Shown here piece after piece: positions 20,201 through 28,422 of a stretch of DNA of 64,000 nucleotides (position 1 is its first letter; each line of letters starts with the position of its first letter). The stretch lies in the NCBI RefSeq assembly GCF_002224125.1, contig NZ_NCSM01000001.1, forward strand, positions 129,530 through 193,529, in the 5' to 3' direction. Source of the stretch: Streptomyces sp. NBS 14/10. Lineage in GTDB: Bacteria; Actinomycetota; Actinomycetes; Streptomycetales; Streptomycetaceae. The notes under the pieces are model-generated. The model was not told the DNA's origin. It saw only the letters and a program-made list of their open reading frames with translations, and searched no databases. Position numbers and translations under genes: made by a program.

Positions 20201-20585
20201 CGCCCGGTTCATCGCTTCCCAGGTCGCGGCGGTCTCGGCCGTCGGGCTGCGGGGGCGGCTCGGGGCCGCCGTCGGGCGACGGTAACGGCTGCGGAATCGC
20301 TTCGCCTTGGTGCTCGCCGGCCCCGGCTGCCTCAGCCTCGGCCCCGGCCTCAGTTTCCGCACACGGCCCGACCCCGTCCCCTGCTTCGGCCCCAGCCTTG
20401 CCCTCGGCCTCCGCGCGCGGGCGCCTGCGGCGCCCGCGTTGCCGACGGTCGGTCAGCGCGCGGGCCAGCGGCACCCGGGACAGGCCGAAGGATCCGGCCA
20501 TGTCACCGTCGCCGCTTCTGTCGCTCTCGTCCTCCGGCGGGCGAGCGGCATCCGCCGCGGCCGGCCGACCACTTGTATCCGACAT
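17271..20585 (-). CDS. Membrane sensor with PAS, GAF, SpoIIE phosphatase and HATPase domains
   Basis: A 1104-residue signalling protein. A 200-residue disordered, Arg/Gly/Ser-rich N-terminus is followed by a membrane helix (FFLQVAVVLLLAVAAAAALVL), an extracytoplasmic CACHE-like sensor, a second helix (LLGGVAAALTLAMGGTALV), then PAS, GAF, a SpoIIE/PP2C phosphatase (GDWFDVIPLPG, GDVVGHGLHAAATMG) and a C-terminal RsbW-like ATPase (LSELITNAIRYATG, GRGLFLVSRFADRWG). It combines phosphatase and kinase-like activities on anti-anti-sigma factors in one chain, a common Streptomyces stress module. ATG at 20585 has GTGGAG upstream; a GTG at 20600 is an alternative. Confidence 0.9.
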   Translation of the reverse strand: MSDTSGRPAAADAARPPEDESDRSGDGDMAGSFGLSRVPLARALTDRRQRGRRRRPRAEAEGKAGAEAGDGVGPCAETEAGAEAEAAGAGEHQGEAIPQPLPSPDGGPEPPPQPDGRDRRDLGSDEPGGRASSGRASEGRASGGRPSEGRASGGSPSGGRAPHSRAPHSRVPETREPAGRVTRPAPAPAPAPAPSTRPTRPTRPARSVRRAVLRGVLRLTRTVASQVFFLQVAVVLLLAVAAAAALVLQSRHDTDLEARRRSLAVAEAFASAPGMVEALRSPDPTAILQPRAERARNRAGVDFIVVLTTDGIRYTHPTASEIGHHFRGSYREAAEGGTVTETSTGTLGPSVRAVVPVTDSRGKVVGLVAAGITVKKVSGAVDRQLPILLGGVAAALTLAMGGTALVSRRLRRQTHGLDPGEMTRMYEHHDAVLHAVREGVLIVDGDRRLMLANDEARRLFDLPPDAEGRPVADLGFDESTAELLVSGRAATDEVHKAGERLLTVSHRPTDRNGGPPGSVATLRDTTELRTLSGKVDLARKRLKLLYDAGLRIGTTLDVVRTAQELTEYAVERFADYVAVDLVDRVLRGEEPNGAATASGSTARTSLRRTALSGIREDVPLYPLGGMIRYGPATPQAKGYASGETTVEAVLPDFAGWQEHDPERARAIVDRGIHSMIAVPLRARGVVLGIATFMRSEKPEPFEEDDVSLAEELVARAAVSIDNARRYTREHTMAVTLQRSLLPQVLPEQSALDVAYRYLPAESGVGGDWFDVIPLPGARVALVVGDVVGHGLHAAATMGRLRTAVHNFSTLDLPPDEILSHLDDLIARIDQDETSESLDGGGVIIGATCLYAIYDPVSRRCTMARAGHPPPAVVAPDGSVEFPEVPAGPPLGLGTLPFETVELQLPEGSHLVLYTDGLVEKRDRDIEEGLELLRASLSHAGRTPEETCTAVLAEMLPDTPGDDIALIVACTRVLEPERIADWEVPSEPALVSAVRAAVAARLAEWDLGDVAFTTELILSELITNAIRYATGPIRVRLLCDRSLICEVSDTSSTSPHLRYAATEDEGGRGLFLVSRFADRWGTRYTAEGKVIWTEQTLPERGKRRG

Positions 20586-21178
20586 CTGACTACGCTCCAC
20601 CCACCCCCCTCCCCCGCGTCCTTTTCACCCGCTCAAAAACCACCCGCATGCCGTGCAGTACGACCATGGCCGCCCCCGCCTCAACCGCTCCGAACGTGAC
20701 TCGATCCTGACCGCGAATTGGCCCTTCTCACAACAACGTTGCGGATCTCTACAGGATCATGCCCCAAACCTCCGCACAGAAATGTCCTGAACAGCCCTTC
20801 CGCACCAAAAGTCATCTCTACAGCCAACCAGATCTTCCGAAACTGAAACGCTAGGAAGATGCCGATATACCCCCCCTGTCCCACCGATACAGAGAGCGCT
20901 TCGGCTCCACTCCCCTCGCCCCGGAACAACGACAACTGACTCGCGCTCCCTGCCAGTTCCCCTTCACAACACCCCCGCACCATGGACGCGCAACCCTCCG
21001 AACGCCCCACGAGTCACACCCGCCAGGAGTTCCCGGCTCCGTATAAGGCCGACCCCGGGAGGCCGTAACGTACGCGCTCCCCCGTGCGCCCCGTACGCCC
21101 GCGCGCCCCCTCGGCGGCGCCGTCCCGAGAAGCAACAGCCGTACACGTACCAACACCGCACCCCCGAGGAGCCCGCCC
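20586..21178. other. Divergent intergenic region, 593 bases
   Basis: It separates the SpoIIE gene from the FG-GAP lipoprotein gene and is C-rich and less GC-biased than the genes. A 109-codon minus-strand frame (20681-21010) shows no recognisable domain or ribosome-binding site and I do not call it. A TATAAG-like element near 21041 could be part of the lipoprotein promoter. Confidence 0.4.
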
Positions 21179-22714
21179 ATGCACCCCCGCAGCCGAAGGA
21201 CCCCGACCGCCCGCCGCCGCCCCGGGGCGCTGGCCTGCGCCGCGGTGACTCTGGCGGCGCTGCTCACCGCATGCGGCAGCTCCGGTGGTTCCGGCGACGA
21301 CGGCCTCAAGGACCCCAAGGACTCCAAGGACTCCAAGGGCCAGAAGGAAGGCGAGCGGACGGCGGCGCCCGGTGGCTCCCGCTCCGGCGCCCCGGTCATC
21401 ACCCCCACCGCGACCGCGCCCGTCCCCCGGGGCAAGGGCAGCAAGTTGCCCGACGACCTCAACGGCGACGGCTACCCCGAACTCGCGCTCCCGCTCGTCG
21501 GGAGCAAGGAGGAGACCCAGCCCACCCGGCTCGCCTTCGTCCACGGCTCGTCCCGCGGCGCCGACCCCGCCACCCGCACCGTGCTCACCCTCGATGACCT
21601 CGGCCTGCCCGCCCCCGACGCGGACGTGCCGGCCGCGGACACGACCAGAATCGCCACGGCCGACCTCGACGGCGACGGCTACGCCGACCTGGTCACCCCG
21701 GTCAACGAGCGGCTCAGCGAGGCCGAGGCCGATCGCCTCCACACCACCGTACGGACCGTCCCGTACATCACCTGGGGCAGCGCCGACGGCCCGCGGCGCG
21801 GCGCCGCCGCCACCCGCGCCCGGCTGGCCGGCCCCGACGACAGCGTGGACCTGCGACGGCCGACGGTGGGCGACTTCGACGGGGACGGCCACCACGACCT
21901 GGCGATGGTGCGCGCGGACCGCAAGTCCTTCCTCCTGCTCTACGGGCCGTTCGGCCGGGACGGCAGGGCCGCCAGGACGGTGCCGTACCAGAGCCCGCTC
22001 GACAGCGGCGGCGACATCAGCGAGCTGTTCGCGGACACCATCGACGGCGACCGGCCCACCGACCTGGTGGTGCACGCCATGAACGACGACGACCAGTCCG
22101 CCTCCGTACTCCTGACCGCGGGCCCGGACGGCCTCGCCCGCACCGGCCGCACCCTGCGCGAGGGCAACGCGATCGCCTTCGGCGACTTCGACGGGGACGG
22201 CCTGCGGGACGTGGCGGTCGGCGACAGCGGCACCCGTAACGACGAGCCGGGCTACGAGACGGAGGCGCCGGATGTGGACCACACACTGACCGTCTACCCG
22301 AAGAAGCCCCTCAAGGACGCGCCCATCAAGATCGCGAACATGGCGGGCGGCCTGGCAGCCGCCGACACCGACGGGAACGGCACCGACGAGCTGGCCGTGG
22401 CGCTCGATACGGGCGGCGTCGAGCTCATCACCGTCCAGCCGGACTCCCCGGGCGACATCGCGCGCCGCCACACCCTCACTCGTACGGCCCCCGCCCGCGT
22501 GGACGGCGAGAAGATCCGGAAGGCCCGGCGCGCCGCCCGGCTCTACGGCGCCCGGGACTTCGACCAGGACGGCAAGGACGAGGTCGTCCTCGCCTGGGGC
22601 CGCGAGGCGGTCTTCGCCCTGTACGGTGACCGGCCGGAGTGGTGGTGGATCACCGACGGCACGACAGACAAGACCGCGTTCAACGCCGCCCCCTTCACCA
22701 AGGACACCGACTGA
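21179..22714 (+). CDS. FG-GAP/VCBS-repeat lipoprotein
   Basis: A 511-residue exported lipoprotein. The signal peptide ends in lipobox LLTACGSS. Several FG-GAP/VCBS repeats with calcium-binding DxDGDGxxD loops follow (DLNGDGYPELAL, DLDGDGYADLV, DFDGDGHHDLAM, DFDGDGLRDVAVGD, DTDGNGTDELAV, DFDQDGKDEVVL), predicting an integrin-alpha-like beta-propeller on the cell surface. The ligand is unknown. It is monocistronic with a hairpin terminator at 22788. A smaller secreted relative occurs at 59915. Confidence 0.9.
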   Translation: MHPRSRRTPTARRRPGALACAAVTLAALLTACGSSGGSGDDGLKDPKDSKDSKGQKEGERTAAPGGSRSGAPVITPTATAPVPRGKGSKLPDDLNGDGYPELALPLVGSKEETQPTRLAFVHGSSRGADPATRTVLTLDDLGLPAPDADVPAADTTRIATADLDGDGYADLVTPVNERLSEAEADRLHTTVRTVPYITWGSADGPRRGAAATRARLAGPDDSVDLRRPTVGDFDGDGHHDLAMVRADRKSFLLLYGPFGRDGRAARTVPYQSPLDSGGDISELFADTIDGDRPTDLVVHAMNDDDQSASVLLTAGPDGLARTGRTLREGNAIAFGDFDGDGLRDVAVGDSGTRNDEPGYETEAPDVDHTLTVYPKKPLKDAPIKIANMAGGLAAADTDGNGTDELAVALDTGGVELITVQPDSPGDIARRHTLTRTAPARVDGEKIRKARRAARLYGARDFDQDGKDEVVLAWGREAVFALYGDRPEWWWITDGTTDKTAFNAAPFTKDTD

Positions 22715-22787
22715 CCGGCAAACCCCCGCCCACCCCGGGGGATAACCCCTCAGGGACCCCCTAGGGGATGTCACAGGTCGGCCGCAA

Positions 22788-22815
22788 TGCCGGACCTGTT
22801 CTGAGAGGTCCGGCA
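22788..22815 (+). terminator. Hairpin terminator
   Basis: Perfect 10-base arms TGCCGGACCT / AGGTCCGGCA with an 8-base loop, 74 bases after the lipoprotein stop. Confidence 0.7.
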
Positions 22816-22844
22816 CCCCAGTCGCTACGACCGGGTACGTTCGA

Positions 22845-23774
22845 ATGGTGGCTGGATTCAGGATCGGACGCGGACGGGACTCCCGGTCCGCGCAACAAGG
22901 GCAGCAGCAACCACCGCAGCAGCAGCCGTACGGCCGGCAGCCGCCGCCGCACGGCGGGCAGCCGCCGCAGTGGCAGCAGCCCTCCTCACACGGAGAGCCG
23001 GAGTACTTCGGCGGCCAGGACCCGCACTACGGCCCCCCGCAGGGCCATGGCCCGGGCGGCGGCTCGTACAGCAACAACAATCCGGGCCATACGCAGCAGT
23101 TCAGCATCGGCGAGGCGCCCGACGCCTACGACCCGTACGGCCAGGACCCCGGCTACGGCCCCGACCCCGGCTCGTACGACGACGGCTACGGCAACACCTA
23201 CCGCGCCGGCGCCTCCACCGCCCCGCCGGCCGGCCCCCGGCTGCCCTGGAAGCAGCTGCTGAGCGGCATCGTGCTGCGCCCGTCGGCCACCTTCTGGCAG
23301 ATGCGCGACTACGCGATGTGGGGCCCGGCCCTGATCGTGACGTTCGTCTACGGCCTGCTCGTGGTCTTCGGCTTCGACAAGGCCCGCGAGGACGTGCTGA
23401 ACGCCTCGATGGGCAACAGCATCCCGTGGATCCTCGTCACCGGCGTCACCGTCGTGATCAGCGGCCTGATCCTGGGCGCGGTCACCCACACCCTGGCCCG
23501 CCAGCTGGGCGGCGACGGCTCGTACGCCCCGACGATCGGCCTGTCGATGCTGATCATGTCCATCACGGACGCGCCTCGGCTGGTGTTCGCGCTGTTCCTG
23601 GGCGGTGACAGCCCGACGGTGCAGGTGCTGGGGTGGGCGACCTGGCTGGCGGCGGGCGCGCTGTTCACGTCGATGGTGAGCAAGTCGCACGACCTGCCGT
23701 GGCAGAAGGCGCTGGGGGCGTCGGCGATCCAGCTGATCGCGCTGCTGTCGCTGCTGAAGCTGGGCACCCTGTAA
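22845..23774 (+). CDS. Yip1-domain membrane protein
   Basis: A 309-residue protein. The first 130 residues are disordered and rich in Gln, Pro, Tyr and Gly; the rest has about five membrane helices with the Yip1 pattern (LRPSATFWQMRDY, then hydrophobic segments ending at LLSLLKLGTL). Function is unknown in bacteria. ATG at 22845 has no Shine-Dalgarno; a TACGTT -10-like box just upstream suggests a leaderless message starting near GTG 22848. Confidence 0.85.
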   Translation: MVAGFRIGRGRDSRSAQQGQQQPPQQQPYGRQPPPHGGQPPQWQQPSSHGEPEYFGGQDPHYGPPQGHGPGGGSYSNNNPGHTQQFSIGEAPDAYDPYGQDPGYGPDPGSYDDGYGNTYRAGASTAPPAGPRLPWKQLLSGIVLRPSATFWQMRDYAMWGPALIVTFVYGLLVVFGFDKAREDVLNASMGNSIPWILVTGVTVVISGLILGAVTHTLARQLGGDGSYAPTIGLSMLIMSITDAPRLVFALFLGGDSPTVQVLGWATWLAAGALFTSMVSKSHDLPWQKALGASAIQLIALLSLLKLGTL

Positions 23775-23810
23775 GAAACGCGCAGAGGGGCCCCGCAGGG
23801 CCCCTCACCC

Positions 23811-23864
23811 GACTCCCTTGGGGCGACTCCCTCGGGCGACTCCCTCGGGCGACTCCCTTGGGGG
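23811..23864. repeat. Four tandem copies of a 13-base repeat
   Basis: The unit GACTCCCTYGGG(G/C) is repeated four times at 13-14-base spacing between the convergent Yip1 and phosphoribosyltransferase genes. No function is apparent. Confidence 0.7.
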
Positions 23865-23870
23865 CGGGGG

Positions 23871-24368
23871 TCAGGCGTCCAGAACCTGCCCGGCCCGCCG
23901 TACGACGGGCGCCTCGACGCTCCAGGGGAAGTTGATCCAGTCCTCGGTGCGCTTCCAGACGTACTCGCACTTCACGAGCGAATGCGACTTCTCGTAGATC
24001 ACCGCGCTGCGCACCTCGGCGACCGTGCCGACGCAGAAGTCGCGGACGAGCTTGAGCGTCTTGCCGGTGTCGGCGACATCGTCCGCGATCAGGACCTTCT
24101 TCTCGGAGAAGTCGATCGCGTTGGGCACGGGCGCGAGCATCACCGGCATATCGAGGGTCGTCCCGACGCCGGTATAGAACTCCACATTCACCAGATGGAT
24201 GTTCTTGCAGTCCAGCGCATACGCCAGCCCACCCGCGACAAACACCCCGCCGCGCGCTATGGACAGCACGATGTCCGGCTCGTACCCGTCATCCGCGATC
24301 GTCTGCGCCAGCTCCCGCACCGCCGTGCCGAAGCGCTCGTACGTCAGATTCTCCCGCTGCTCACTCAC
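23871..24368 (-). CDS. Phosphoribosyltransferase family protein
   Basis: A 165-residue type I PRTase. The PRPP-binding loop is VLIADDVADTGKTLKLV, and IVLSIARGGVFVAGGLAYAL forms the first PRPP contact segment. It resembles hypoxanthine/xanthine-type PRTases (nucleobase salvage). GTG at 24368 with GAAGG upstream starts the protein (VSEQRENLTYERF); it follows the dcd stop by four bases, so both are one operon for nucleotide metabolism. Confidence 0.88.
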   Translation of the reverse strand: MSEQRENLTYERFGTAVRELAQTIADDGYEPDIVLSIARGGVFVAGGLAYALDCKNIHLVNVEFYTGVGTTLDMPVMLAPVPNAIDFSEKKVLIADDVADTGKTLKLVRDFCVGTVAEVRSAVIYEKSHSLVKCEYVWKRTEDWINFPWSVEAPVVRRAGQVLDA

Positions 24369-24372
24369 CGGC

Positions 24373-24948
24373 TCACACCTTCGTCCGGTGGAAGTTCTGA
24401 TACGAACGCGACGGCGTCGGCCCGCGCTGCCCCTGGTAGCGGGAGCCATAACGCTCCGACCCGTACGGATGCTCGGCCGGCGAGGTCAGCCGGAACATAC
24501 ACAGCTGCCCGATCTTCATCCCCGGCCACAGCTTGATCGGCAACGTGGCCACGTTCGACAACTCCAGGGTCACATGCCCCGAGAACCCGGGGTCGATGAA
24601 CCCGGCCGTGGAGTGCGTCAGCAACCCCAGCCGCCCGAGGCTCGACTTCCCCTCCAGCCGCGACGCGATGTCATCCGGCAGCGAGATCACCTCGTACGTC
24701 GAGGCGAGCACGAACTCCCCGGGGTGCAGGATGAACGCGTCATCCCTCTCCGGCTCCACCAGCCGCGTCAGATCCGGCTGCTCCACCGCCGGGTCGATAT
24801 GCGGATAACGGTGGTTCTCGAACACCCGAAAGAAGCGGTCCAACCGCACATCGATGCTCGACGGCTGCACCATCACCGGATCGAACGGATCGATCCGTAC
24901 CCGCCCGGCGTCGATCTCGGTCCGGATGTCCTTGTCTGAGAGAAGCAC
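24373..24948 (-). CDS. dcd: dCTP deaminase
   Basis: About 191 residues. It makes dUTP from dCTP for thymidylate synthesis. Family signatures are [17 protein letters not shown], the catalytic [21 protein letters not shown] segment around the conserved Glu, and the C-terminal [16 protein letters not shown] lid. The correct start is GTG 24948 ([13 protein letters not shown]). A TATCCT -10-like box ends six bases before this GTG, so the message may be leaderless. Operon with the downstream PRTase. Confidence 0.95.
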   Translation of the reverse strand: MLLSDKDIRTEIDAGRVRIDPFDPVMVQPSSIDVRLDRFFRVFENHRYPHIDPAVEQPDLTRLVEPERDDAFILHPGEFVLASTYEVISLPDDIASRLEGKSSLGRLGLLTHSTAGFIDPGFSGHVTLELSNVATLPIKLWPGMKIGQLCMFRLTSPAEHPYGSERYGSRYQGQRGPTPSRSYQNFHRTKV

Positions 24949-25061
24949 GCAACGAGGATACGCAACCAAACCCATGACCTGGGCCCGGCCCATCCGGACC
25001 GGGCCCCCGCCGCAATGATCAGACCCCGACGGCCATCAGACCGCAGCGGCCCCTACCGCTC

Positions 25062-25226
25062 CTACCGCTTCCCACCGGCCACCGGCACCGCCTGCCGCAA
25101 CCGCGCACAACGCGGACAGCGCAGCAGCCGACCGGGGCCGATCCGGTCGACGGTGAGGTGCTGCATCGGGAACGAAGCGGTGCTGAACACATGCCCTTCG
25201 GCACAACGGACGACGGTGCGCTCCAT
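25062..25226 (-). CDS. Small zinc-ribbon-like protein
   Basis: A 54-residue protein from ATG 25226, preceded by GGGAAGGGA. It has a CAEGHVF motif and a second RCPRCARL motif, which could bind one zinc. Small proteins of this kind appear in Streptomyces genomes; function unknown. Upstream longer frames are not supported. Confidence 0.65.
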   Translation of the reverse strand: MERTVVRCAEGHVFSTASFPMQHLTVDRIGPGRLLRCPRCARLRQAVPVAGGKR

Positions 25227-25480
25227 GAGTCCCTTCCCCATAAACAACGTGGACGACAAAAGCCACATTAGGGGATCAACCACCCACCACTCCACGCGGC
25301 ACTCCGCCCCCACGGTACGCCCCAACTCCCCCACCCTTATAGCGGCTTCCCATCCGCCCCGCCCCGCCTCAAGTCCCCGTCAAACCCTCCCGAAGAACAC
25401 GAAAACCCCACGGCAAATGCGCCGGGGGTCGGGCATGGGGTACAGTGTGCGACGATGCGACACCGACGGATGGTGTCTTC

Positions 25481-25554
25481 GCGGGTGTAGTTTAATGGTA
25501 GAACATGAGCTTCCCAAGCTCAGAGCGCGGGTTCGATTCCCGTCACCCGCTCCA
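25481..25554 (+). tRNA. tRNA-Gly (anticodon CCC)
   Basis: A complete cloverleaf: acceptor GCGGGTG/CACCCGC, D-arm TAGTTTAATGGTAGAAC, anticodon stem TGAGC/GCTCA with loop TTCCCAA (anticodon CCC), T-arm GCGGGTTCGATTCCCGT, discriminator T and an encoded CCA. Its 3' half is the integration target of the neighbouring element and is copied five more times downstream. Confidence 0.97.
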
Positions 25555-25587
25555 CGACGAAGGCCCAGGTCAGCGACCCGGGCCTTG
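25511..25587 (+). other. att site 1 (tRNA-Gly 3' half)
   Basis: A 77-base segment running from the anticodon loop through the tRNA 3' end to GGGCCTTG. It is the left boundary of the element array. TGTCTAGACC and arm-like repeats lie just to its right, inside the integrase 3' end. Confidence 0.9.
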
Positions 25588-25605
25588 TTTGTTGTCTAGA
25601 CCTGT

Positions 25606-26763
25606 TTATGCCTCCCGTGCCCGTTGCGTGCCCGATCGAGTCTGGGCCGCCTCACGGTGTGCCCGTACGCGAGCATCGAGGGCGGCGGCGATCTCCTGCT
25701 GACGGTCAAGGTTGGAATGTTGGTAGATGAGCGCGGCCCGCTCTGAGGACTGGCCGGCACGGACCATGGTGTCCTTGAGCGTCGCGCCTGACTGCGTGGC
25801 GAGGGTGTGCCCGGTGTGACGAAGATCGTAGAAACGAAAATCTTCCGGCAGCCCGACTTTAGCCCGCGCCCGTCGCCACTTCCGCCCAAAGGAGGACCGC
25901 CGGAACGGCGCCCCCTTCTCACCCACGAACAGCAGCCCGTTGGACTCCTTCTCTGCGAACCACTTCAGGTGACGCTCCAGGTCCTTCCGCAGGAAGCCGG
26001 GCAGGACTATGAACCGCTTCCCCGCCTCCGACTTGGTGTCACCGACGACGCGCCGCCCGGTCGTCAGCTCAGGAGCGGCCCGGCGGACCCATATGCCCAC
26101 CGCTTCCAGGTCCACGTCAGGCCGCCGCAGTTCGGCTTGCTCCTCGGGCCGAGCAGGGCCGTACGCGGCGATGTAGACCATGAGGCGCCAGCGGGGCCCG
26201 ATCGCGTCTGCGAGGGCGTCCACCTGGTCCACGGTGGCGGTGGGCCGCTCGGGTGCCGACTCTTTGCCCGCTCCTCGAATCCGGCACGGGTTGCGGCGGA
26301 TCAACTCGTCCTCAACTGCGGTTTCCAGGATCGCTTTCAGTAACCGATAGGACTTGGCGACGGTTGTTGCCCCGGTCGCCTTCAGCCGCTCAGCGCGCCA
26401 CGTACGGACTCGGGGAGGAGTGATCTCGTCCAGGTCCCACGCCTGGAAGGTGGGAAGGATGTGGAGCCGCAGGAGGCGCCGGTACAGCTCCTCCGTGGTG
26501 GCGGACAGGTCCCGCTCCTCGACCCACTGCGAGGCGTACTCACCGAAGTTCACAGTGCCCGTGTCGGGGTCCTGCCAGTCGCCCTTGCGTACCTCCGTCT
26601 GCTTCTCGGCCAGCCAGTCATCTGCCTCCCTGGCCGTGGCGAAGGTGACGGGCGCCGGACGGTCGACGCCATCGGGGCCGAGGTAGCGTGCTTGGTACCG
26701 CCCGGAGTGGAGCTTGCGGATCCGGCCGAAGCTCCGCTTCTTCGATGGCTTCTTCTTCGGCAT
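25606..26763 (-). CDS. int: Tyrosine integrase of the AICE
   Basis: A 385-residue site-specific recombinase. An N-terminal arm-binding region and SAM-like core-binding domain (about 70-160) precede the catalytic domain. Catalytic residues can be placed at R205 (GPARPEE), K244 (DTKSE), R315 (FYDLRHTGHTL; the usual box II His is Tyr312) and nucleophile Y347 (IYQHS). Gln338 stands where GHSS-type enzymes have His. It recombines attP with tRNA-Gly. Its 3' codons contain the arm-like direct repeats, and its start overlaps the xis stop by one base. Confidence 0.95.
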   Translation of the reverse strand: MPKKKPSKKRSFGRIRKLHSGRYQARYLGPDGVDRPAPVTFATAREADDWLAEKQTEVRKGDWQDPDTGTVNFGEYASQWVEERDLSATTEELYRRLLRLHILPTFQAWDLDEITPPRVRTWRAERLKATGATTVAKSYRLLKAILETAVEDELIRRNPCRIRGAGKESAPERPTATVDQVDALADAIGPRWRLMVYIAAYGPARPEEQAELRRPDVDLEAVGIWVRRAAPELTTGRRVVGDTKSEAGKRFIVLPGFLRKDLERHLKWFAEKESNGLLFVGEKGAPFRRSSFGRKWRRARAKVGLPEDFRFYDLRHTGHTLATQSGATLKDTMVRAGQSSERAALIYQHSNLDRQQEIAAALDARVRAHREAAQTRSGTQRAREA

Positions 26764-26975
26764 CAGGCAGCTCTCCCCAGGCGCCGCCGCCGAGGCTGTA
26801 CCGGCCGCACGGTGTTGGCGTCGATGTACTCACGGATGACGCTTTCCGGGATGCGCACATGACGCCCCACCTTGACGTAGGCGATGCGCCGCTCGGCGAC
26901 CAGCCGCCGAGGGAAACGATCGGTGGTGCCCAGCAGCTCGGCGACCTCTCGCACGCTGAGGTACCGGTCACGCAT
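26763..26975 (-). CDS. xis: Excisionase, MerR-like helix-turn-helix
   Basis: A 70-residue DNA-binding protein: YLSVREVAELLGTTDRFPRR helix-turn-helix, then AYVKVGRHVRIPESVIREYI, typical of DNA-binding domain excisionases of AICEs. It directs the integrase toward excision. ATG at 26975 follows GGAGA. The reading frame overlaps rep by eight bases and int by one, so rep-xis-int is translated as a coupled unit. Confidence 0.93.
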   Translation of the reverse strand: MRDRYLSVREVAELLGTTDRFPRRLVAERRIAYVKVGRHVRIPESVIREYIDANTVRPVQPRRRRLGRAA

Positions 26976-28260
26976 GTGTCGGTTCTCCTTCCCTTTCAGG
27001 AGCGGGGGCGATGGTGGCGGCAAGCCATTCCTCAGCAGGGGTGAGACCGGCCCCGGCGTAGACCCAGTGGGCGAGGACGAGCGTCGTGTCTTCCTGCTCC
27101 AGCTCGGCGGCGACTTGCACCCGACGCCACGCGGCGCGAGCGTCACGAAGAGCCCCCAGAGTCGTTGAGTACCGACGCGACTTGGTAGAGAAGTGGCCCC
27201 GGAAGCCGAGCATGTGAGCCCAGGCGCGCAGCCGGAGGTGTTCCAGGTCCTTGCGGCCGCCAAGGGCCCAGGCTGATCGGATGAGGCGGCGGGTGTGCTC
27301 GGGGACGTCGATCTGAGCGAGTTCGGCGATGAGCCGTATCGGCCGGTCAAGGGCGCCGGTCGCCGTCTCGGCGCCTTTGGTGGCGTACTTGGCGATGTAC
27401 GCAGCGACCACCCGATCGGTCAGGGCCGTTCCACCGTCCAGCTCGGGCCCACGGACGGGCCGCACGTCGAGCTCACGGCCAAGGGCGAAGCGGTGAACTC
27501 GACCATCGATCACCGGCCCCTTCACCTCTGTTTTCCCCGCCGCAGCGCGGATCGCGTCGGTCAGCAGCTCGGTTGTGGCCCAGGCCGGCGGCGGGGTGTC
27601 ACCGCCTTCCGGCCCGTCCAGCCGGATGACGGCGTGGAAGTGGACGGCTCCGCGCTTCTGGTACTCCGCGACTTTGGCGAAGGACAGCCGGGCGTAGTTA
27701 CGGAAGGCCCGTTGTGTGAGCCCGGCCCGCTTGGCGACCTCCCGCCGCAGGTAGATCGAGAAGCGCCGCCACAGAGGCCCGGCATGGGCGTTCCAGAGCA
27801 CCGCGGCTTCGTAGTCGTAGGTGTCCGGGTTCAGCGGAGCGCCAAGCGCGTCGTCCTCCTGGTCGTGGCGGACGCCGCACCGGCAGCGCCGTACCGTTCT
27901 GCCGGGGTCGGTGGGCCGGTTGTGGACCGGGCCGAAGCTCGGCGCGGTGAAGGTGGCGAAGACGCGCGGATGCGTGGCGACCTCCTCGGGGATGCCCTTG
28001 CCGCCGCGTAGTCCGGCGGTGATCAGGTGGAAGGTGTCGCGCCGGTAGGTCTCGGCGCAGGCCGGGCAGCGAGTGACACGGCGGTTGTTGCAACGGACCA
28101 GCAGATGACCAGCGGGCAGCTCGGCCGAGTCCAGGTGACGGAGTACGCGCCCGATCTCGCCGGTGTCCCGGTTCACTTCGTGCTCGGTGCGGTGGCCGTC
28201 GAGGCGGATGGGGCGGGTGCAGCCGCCGAGGCCGGAGAGTTGGCGGAGCAGGGCGGGCAT
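26968..28260 (-). CDS. RepSA-like replication initiator
   Basis: At least 430 residues. It resembles the Streptomyces AICE rolling-circle initiators: a zinc-finger-like CNNRRVTRCPACAETYRRD, a long middle part, and the rolling-circle HUH-like AVHFHAVIRLDG with catalytic-region AAYIAKYATKGAE. It replicates the excised circle. ATG at 28260 has no Shine-Dalgarno; the frame stays open and 21 codons upstream an ATC at 28323-28321 lies six bases after GAGGAG, giving ITRTTPPLPELG-, so a non-ATG start is likely. Confidence 0.9.
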   Translation of the reverse strand: MPALLRQLSGLGGCTRPIRLDGHRTEHEVNRDTGEIGRVLRHLDSAELPAGHLLVRCNNRRVTRCPACAETYRRDTFHLITAGLRGGKGIPEEVATHPRVFATFTAPSFGPVHNRPTDPGRTVRRCRCGVRHDQEDDALGAPLNPDTYDYEAAVLWNAHAGPLWRRFSIYLRREVAKRAGLTQRAFRNYARLSFAKVAEYQKRGAVHFHAVIRLDGPEGGDTPPPAWATTELLTDAIRAAAGKTEVKGPVIDGRVHRFALGRELDVRPVRGPELDGGTALTDRVVAAYIAKYATKGAETATGALDRPIRLIAELAQIDVPEHTRRLIRSAWALGGRKDLEHLRLRAWAHMLGFRGHFSTKSRRYSTTLGALRDARAAWRRVQVAAELEQEDTTLVLAHWVYAGAGLTPAEEWLAATIAPAPEREGEPTHA

Positions 28261-28422
28261 GGTGCCGAGTGCTGCCAGGCTGCCCAGTTCGGGCAGCGGT
28301 GGCGGGGTGGTGCGGGTGATGATGGGTGTCTCCTCTTTCGGCTCTGGTCGGGAGGGGTTGGGCTGCCGGGGCGGCGGATGCTTGGCGGTATCGAGGCCGC
28401 CCCGGCAGTCGTGTTGCGTGGA

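Noticed and set aside
17232..20285. 1017-codon plus-strand frame opposite the SpoIIE gene
   Set aside because: Shadow of the SpoIIE gene; low-complexity composition and no start signal.
20681..21010. 109-codon minus-strand gene in the SpoIIE-lipoprotein spacer
   Set aside because: No ribosome-binding site, no recognisable domain, atypical codon pattern for a Streptomyces gene.
23811..23864. Short CRISPR-like array
   Set aside because: Unit is 13 bases with no spacers, and no cas genes are present; it is a simple tandem repeat.
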